DNA from: Saccharospirillum sp043196875
GTDB lineage: Bacteria > Pseudomonadota > Gammaproteobacteria > Pseudomonadales > Natronospirillaceae
Assembly: GCF_043196875.1 (NCBI RefSeq)
Contig: NZ_JBEBMX010000001.1
Coordinates: 744,001 to 808,000 of the forward strand
DNA length: 64,000 bases
Direction: 5' to 3'
The translations under genes were made by a program, and so were the position numbers. The notes under the pieces are model-generated. The model saw only the letters and a list, made by a program, of their open reading frames with translations. It made no database searches and was not told the DNA's origin. Every line of letters starts with the position of its first letter. The first letter of the stretch is position 1. This document shows positions 60,051-64,000 of the stretch, in pieces.

Positions 60051-60923
60051 TTACTCGCTGCCAGGGTAAGGCACATAGCCATCATCGCCCGGCACGACCG
60101 GAAACTGATGCGCCTGCCAATCCTGGCGGGCCTGACGGATCAGCGTTTCATCGGAGGCAACGAAGTTCCAGTCGATGCGACGTTCACCGAGCGTCTTGCC
60201 ACCAAACAACACGAAGTGACTGCCCGCCTCCCAACGCAACGTCGCTGGCTGATTGGTCACCCCCAGATGACGCAGCGCCAGCTCCACATCCTGCCAGTGC
60301 AACGCACCCGACAAGGGGTAAATACCCCATTCCCAGTCGTCATCCAGGTCAGTTAACTGCAGCGTTCCGGCGGCGGTCGTACGCACATCCAACAGCGCCA
60401 GTTCGGAATCGGTCTGCACTGGAGAACGATGCTGATGCCATTGACCGGCAACCAGAACCCAGCTGGCGTTATCGCTTTGCCAGGCTGGCAGTTCTGCATC
60501 CGAATAATGCTCAAAACGCGGCTCGCCGGCTTCAGTGTGTTGCGGTTGCGCCACCCAGAACTGCAGACCCTCGATATGAGATTCGCCGTCACGCTCGCTG
60601 TCCGGGCTGCGTTCGGAGTGCACAATGCCGCGTCCGGCGGTCATCCAATTCACTTCACCGGGACGAATGGTTTGCAGGCTGCCCAGTGAATCACGATGCT
60701 CCAGTTCGCCGCTGAACAACCAGGTCAGTGTCGACAAACCAATATGCGGATGCGGCGGCACATCCAGACCTTCGCCCGGCGCCAAAGTGTGCGGCCCCAT
60801 ATGATCGAGAAATACAAAAGGTCCGCAATGCCGTTGTCCACGCCAGGGCAACAGACGACGGATGGGCAACCCCATCAAGGATTGGTCGCGTGGCGCTATG
60901 GTGGTTTCAATAGGGGTGCTCAT
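60051..60923 (-). CDS. Pirin family protein
   Basis: A 290-residue bicupin. The N-terminal cupin has the metal-binding residues in PPHPHIGLSTLTWLFSGELEHRDS, and the EVNWMTAGRGIVHSER segment follows as in YhhW and other pirins. Members act as quercetin dioxygenases or regulatory proteins; the role here is unknown. The start at 60923 (MSTPIETT) has GGAG six bases upstream. It ends four bases after the convergent cyclase gene. Confidence 0.9.
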   Translation of the reverse strand: MSTPIETTIAPRDQSLMGLPIRRLLPWRGQRHCGPFVFLDHMGPHTLAPGEGLDVPPHPHIGLSTLTWLFSGELEHRDSLGSLQTIRPGEVNWMTAGRGIVHSERSPDSERDGESHIEGLQFWVAQPQHTEAGEPRFEHYSDAELPAWQSDNASWVLVAGQWHQHRSPVQTDSELALLDVRTTAAGTLQLTDLDDDWEWGIYPLSGALHWQDVELALRHLGVTNQPATLRWEAGSHFVLFGGKTLGERRIDWNFVASDETLIRQARQDWQAHQFPVVPGDDGYVPYPGSE

Positions 60924-60974
60924 TGGCCTCTCCAAAACTTAAGCCTGCAACGTTGTCCGAATTAGCCTAGACAA

Positions 60975-61484
60975 TCAGCGACGGCGAATCACCATCACCA
61001 CCAGGCCCAGAGCCGCCAGTAATAATCCCAGCACAGAACCATAGGTCAGGGTTTCTACCATGGTCAGACCGAACGGCATCACTGGCGAATAACCGCACAT
61101 GGTCCAGACTTGCAGCAGGTTGGGAAACCAGTCATCGAGCGGTAACCAAGCCGGAAAACCCGGATCCATGCCGCAGGCACCCTCATAGATACCGCGCTCA
61201 ATCTGCACGCCCACCCAGGAACGCTCGAGCAAGCCAAGCAAGCTGATGATCAACACCGACTGCGCCACTACCTGGCCCCACCAATGCTGTCGCAACGTCA
61301 TGCCCAAACCGCCAGCCAGCAAAATACCCAACACCCACAAACGGGCGTGGATGCAAATCACGCAGGGGGGCTCGTTCAAGACGTGCTGATAAAACAAGGC
61401 AACGCCTTCGAGCACCAGGGCGAGCACCATCAAACCCAGCCAATACCAGCGCGAAGCCATAAAACGAGCAAGGCGATCAATCAT
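60975..61484 (-). CDS. dsbB: Disulfide bond formation protein B
   Basis: A 169-residue inner membrane quinone reductase that reoxidises DsbA. The four functional cysteines are at C41 and C44 (PPCVIC) and C104 and C130, exactly the numbers of E. coli DsbB, with four membrane segments around them. The start at 61484 (MIDRLARF) has GGAG five bases upstream. The DsbA-family protein at 25.5 kb may be its partner, but it is not next to it. Confidence 0.95.
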   Translation of the reverse strand: MIDRLARFMASRWYWLGLMVLALVLEGVALFYQHVLNEPPCVICIHARLWVLGILLAGGLGMTLRQHWWGQVVAQSVLIISLLGLLERSWVGVQIERGIYEGACGMDPGFPAWLPLDDWFPNLLQVWTMCGYSPVMPFGLTMVETLTYGSVLGLLLAALGLVVMVIRRR

Positions 61485-61572
61485 AACGACTCCAAAATGC
61501 AGCAAAGGCGCCATTCTAGCGGCCTGCCAATACAGCCGGTCGCATCCGTGTCAGGGTTTTACCAGAAAATGA

Positions 61573-62439
61573 CTAATCCGCGTCCAGCGCCTTCATAAAT
61601 TCCGGCGGATTCAAGGCACCGCTGTGCACACCAGCGTTGTAATAGCGGGTGGCAAAGGGCTTGTTTTGGGCTGCCTCGGTGCGGAACTGACGGACATTCA
61701 AACCGGCGCTGGCCAGGGTGCAACTCCACCAGCCGGACGGATAAATCGGCTGCGGGAACGGCAGCGTCAGTTGGTTCACCAAACCGGCAGCCGACAGCTC
61801 AGAACGCATTTCTCGAATCAGCGATTCGGTATGAAACAGCGGACTTTCACTTTGTTGCACCAACAAGCCATCCTTACCCAAAGCGCGCAGACAGTGGCCG
61901 AAAAATTCGCGATTGAACAAGCCCGCAGCGGGGCCGACTGGATCGGTGGAATCAACAATAATCAAATCCAGCTCACCCGGCTCGCAGTTGCGAATCCAGG
62001 CGATGCCGTCTTCAAACAACAGGCTGGCGCGCGGGTCGTTGTTCGCTTCACACAGCGCCGGGAAATACTGCTCGGCCAGGCGGGTAACACGTTCATCGAT
62101 CTCCACCTGCCAAACCTGCTCAACGTCCGGGTGACGCAAGACTTCGCGCAAGGTTCCGCAATCGCCACCGCCAATAATCAGCACTTTTTTCGGATTCGGA
62201 TGGGTATAGAGCGCCGGATGAGTGAGCATTTCGTGGTACAGAAAGTTATCGCGATCGGTGACCATATAGCAGCCATCGAGCACCATCAGCTTGCCCCAAT
62301 GACGCGTTTGATAGATTTCGATGTGCTGAAACTCGCTGGTTTCTTCGTGCAGCTTTTCAGTCACCTCCAGCGAAAAGGCCGAGCCTTCGGCGGACCAGAC
62401 TTCGGTGAACCAGCTTGCTGAGATTGGAAATTCGGGCAT
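61573..62439 (-). CDS. speE: Spermidine synthase
   Basis: A 288-residue polyamine aminopropyltransferase, joining putrescine and decarboxylated SAM. Visible motifs are YHEMLTHPALYTHPNPKKVLIIGGGDCG, the acidic end of strand two (QVEIDERV) and the catalytic aspartate in DSTDPVGPA. Length equals E. coli SpeE (288). speD is not in the window. It lies 60 bases behind spoT on the same strand. Confidence 0.96.
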   Translation of the reverse strand: MPEFPISASWFTEVWSAEGSAFSLEVTEKLHEETSEFQHIEIYQTRHWGKLMVLDGCYMVTDRDNFLYHEMLTHPALYTHPNPKKVLIIGGGDCGTLREVLRHPDVEQVWQVEIDERVTRLAEQYFPALCEANNDPRASLLFEDGIAWIRNCEPGELDLIIVDSTDPVGPAAGLFNREFFGHCLRALGKDGLLVQQSESPLFHTESLIREMRSELSAAGLVNQLTLPFPQPIYPSGWWSCTLASAGLNVRQFRTEAAQNKPFATRYYNAGVHSGALNPPEFMKALDAD

Positions 62440-62499
62440 GAACGCATCCCTTGATTAAGATGCGCAGAGCTTAGCGCAGGTGACGCCAGGAGTGCAGCC

Positions 62500-64000
62500 T
62501 TAACCCTGCACCCGTTCGATGGAACCGACCGCCGGCAAGCCGTGCAGCCGACGAATCACCCGCGCCAAATGCTGACGGCTGGTGACCGAAACGGTGAGGT
62601 TAAGTCGGCTGGTCGTGGCATCGCGGTCCTGCATTTCGATGCTCTCAATGTTGGCGTCGGCCTGAGACACCGCATTAGCAACGCCGGCCAGCACGCCGCG
62701 GCTGTTGCGCATTTCCACCCTCAGGTCGACGACAAATTCGCCTTCCATCGATTTATCCCAGCGCAGGTGCATACAGCGATCCGGGTCTTTGCGCATTTCG
62801 ACAATATTGCGGCACTGCTCGGTGTGAATGACCATGCCTTTGCCTTTGCTGATCAGCCCGACAATCGGATCGCCCGGAATCGGCCGGCAGCATTTGGCGT
62901 AGGTCACCAACATGCCTTCGGTGCCGCTGACGGTCATGGCTTTATCGGTGCTGGCTTCCGAGGTTTCGGCGCAATCGTTAAGCAGACGGCGCGCCACCAC
63001 ATAGGCCACGCGATTGCCCAGACCGATGTCTTCCAGCAACTCATCGAGCTTCGACAGCTGATATTCCTGCAACAAAGACTGAATGCTGGCGTCTGAAAGC
63101 GCCTCCAGTTCGGTCTCGAAATTGCGCAAAGAATTATTGAGCAGCTTGCGACCCAGTTCGATGGAATCCTGCTTTTTCAGATTCTTCAGGAAGTGACGGA
63201 TGTTGGAACGCGCCTTGGCGGTAATGACAAAATTCAGCCAGGCCGGATTCGGCCGCGCGCCCGGGGCGGTGATGATCTTAATGGTATCGCCGCTGTTCAG
63301 CGGTTGGCTCAGCGGCGCAATCTGTCGATTCACCAGACAGCCGACGCAGGCGTTACCGATGTCGGTGTGCACCGCATAGGCGAAGTCGACCGCCGTCGCG
63401 CCCTTGGGCACTTCGAGAATTTTGCCTTTGGGCGTAAACACGTAAATCTCATCCGGGAACAGATCGATCTTCACGTTTTCGATAAATTCCACCGGGTTGC
63501 CGGCGCGTTCCTGCATCTCCAGCAGCCCTTTTACCCAGCGACGGGCACGGGCATGCGTCGGGCTGTTGTCGGAACTGTCTTCGTTCTTATACAACCAGTG
63601 AGCAGCAATACCGTGGTTGGCCATGTCTTCCATTTCCTGAGTGCGGATCTGGATTTCGATGGGCACACCGTTCATACCAATCAAAGTCGTATGCAGACTC
63701 TGGTAACCGTTCGCCTTGGGAATGGCGATGTAATCCTTGAAGCGGTTCGGCACCGGCTTATAAAAGTTGTGTACCACGCCCAGCGTTCGGTAACAGGCAT
63801 CGACCGACTGGGTGATGATGCGAAAACCATAGACGTCGAGAATTTCCTGCAACGTCTTCTTCTGGTCTTTCATCTTGTTGTAGATGGAAAACAGATGCTT
63901 CTCGCGACCAATCACCTGCACTTCCAGACCTTCCGTCGACAACCGTTCAGCCAGCGCCTGACGAATCTGGCCGACCAGTTCCTTGCGGTTACCGCGACTT
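62500..64000 (-). CDS. spoT: (p)ppGpp synthetase/hydrolase SpoT (5' end outside window)
   Basis: Bifunctional stringent-response enzyme; 500 codons visible, open to the window edge. The synthetase domain (REKHLFSIYNKM, ILDVYGFRIIT, HGIAAHWLYK) is followed by the TGS domain (DEIYVFTPKGKILEVPKGATAVDFAYAVH), helical and zinc-finger regions with KCCRPIPGDPIVGLISKGKGM, and a C-terminal ACT domain. The RXKD/EXDD choice cannot be judged without the N-terminal HD domain, which lies upstream. SpoT rather than RelA is suggested by the zinc-finger segment wording. speE follows after 60 bases. Confidence 0.92.
   Translation of the reverse strand, partial: SRGNRKELVGQIRQALAERLSTEGLEVQVIGREKHLFSIYNKMKDQKKTLQEILDVYGFRIITQSVDACYRTLGVVHNFYKPVPNRFKDYIAIPKANGYQSLHTTLIGMNGVPIEIQIRTQEMEDMANHGIAAHWLYKNEDSSDNSPTHARARRWVKGLLEMQERAGNPVEFIENVKIDLFPDEIYVFTPKGKILEVPKGATAVDFAYAVHTDIGNACVGCLVNRQIAPLSQPLNSGDTIKIITAPGARPNPAWLNFVITAKARSNIRHFLKNLKKQDSIELGRKLLNNSLRNFETELEALSDASIQSLLQEYQLSKLDELLEDIGLGNRVAYVVARRLLNDCAETSEASTDKAMTVSGTEGMLVTYAKCCRPIPGDPIVGLISKGKGMVIHTEQCRNIVEMRKDPDRCMHLRWDKSMEGEFVVDLRVEMRNSRGVLAGVANAVSQADANIESIEMQDRDATTSRLNLTVSVTSRQHLARVIRRLHGLPAVGSIERVQG

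Overview
The window looks like a chromosomal segment of a halotolerant gammaproteobacterium. The signs are housekeeping neighbourhoods arranged as in Pseudomonas and Oceanospirillales (def-fmt-rsmB-trkA-trkH, dprA-tsaC-hemF, glyQ-glyS-plsC, glmU-glmS, pgk-fbaA, argB-slmA), a complete ectoine biosynthesis operon with the ectoine-specific aspartokinase and a MarR-type EctR regulator, and a TRAP transporter with a UspA partner that closely resembles the Halomonas ectoine importer TeaABCD. Base composition is moderately GC-rich with GC-rich third positions. A marine or saline member of Oceanospirillales (for example the Saccharospirillaceae) is my inference; no rRNA gene is present to settle it. 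I saw no tRNA or rRNA gene, insertion sequence, prophage or CRISPR array.

Layout. 1-1407: 3' part of recD. 1.7-11.3 kb: small, mostly accessory units: a DUF2061 membrane protein, an SDR epimerase with an AraC regulator, an outer membrane protein, an acetylpolyamine amidohydrolase-thioesterase-Nudix operon, a VOC protein, an Rrf2-controlled flavoprotein/methyltransferase operon with an operator-like palindrome over its start, and a divergent LysR/SDR pair. 11.3-20.8 kb: glmS and glmU, a UDP-glucuronate epimerase, an AEC transporter, a YaeH homologue, fbaA and pgk, and udk. 20.8-24.7 kb: a four-gene polyamine-type ABC transporter. 24.9-31.9 kb: DUF924, a DsbA-like protein, plsC, glyS-glyQ, and a TetR/GFA divergent pair. 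32.0-40.7 kb: trkH, trkA, rsmB, fmt and def on one strand, then dprA, tsaC and hemF on the other.

40.7-46.4 kb: a proline-racemase-family gene and a dehydrogenase, then (transcribed first) teaA-teaB-teaC-teaD. 46.4-47.05 kb is a 611-base AT-rich intergenic region full of short repeats and dyads, followed by an LRAT-like hydrolase/acyltransferase gene, argB-slmA, a PAS-GGDEF protein, and then the ect operon (ectA-ectB-ectC-ask plus an overlapping TPR membrane protein) divergent from ectR. 56-64 kb: a GNAT acetyltransferase, an unknown membrane protein, a stretch of three adjacent strong stem-loops of unknown function (57279-57394), an unknown exported protein, a second diguanylate cyclase, pirin, dsbB, speE and the 3' part of spoT.

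The main theme is osmotic homeostasis: ectoine synthesis (ectABC, ask), ectoine uptake (teaABCD) and potassium uptake (trkA/trkH) lie within about 23 kb. A second thread is polyamine metabolism (acetylpolyamine deacetylase, polyamine-type ABC importer, spermidine synthase). The observations most worth following are the structured RNA candidate at 57.3 kb, the TPR gene fused to the ect operon by overlap, the hairpins inside the ect and tea operons, and the dyads around ectA and teaA that share a possible EctR half-site.
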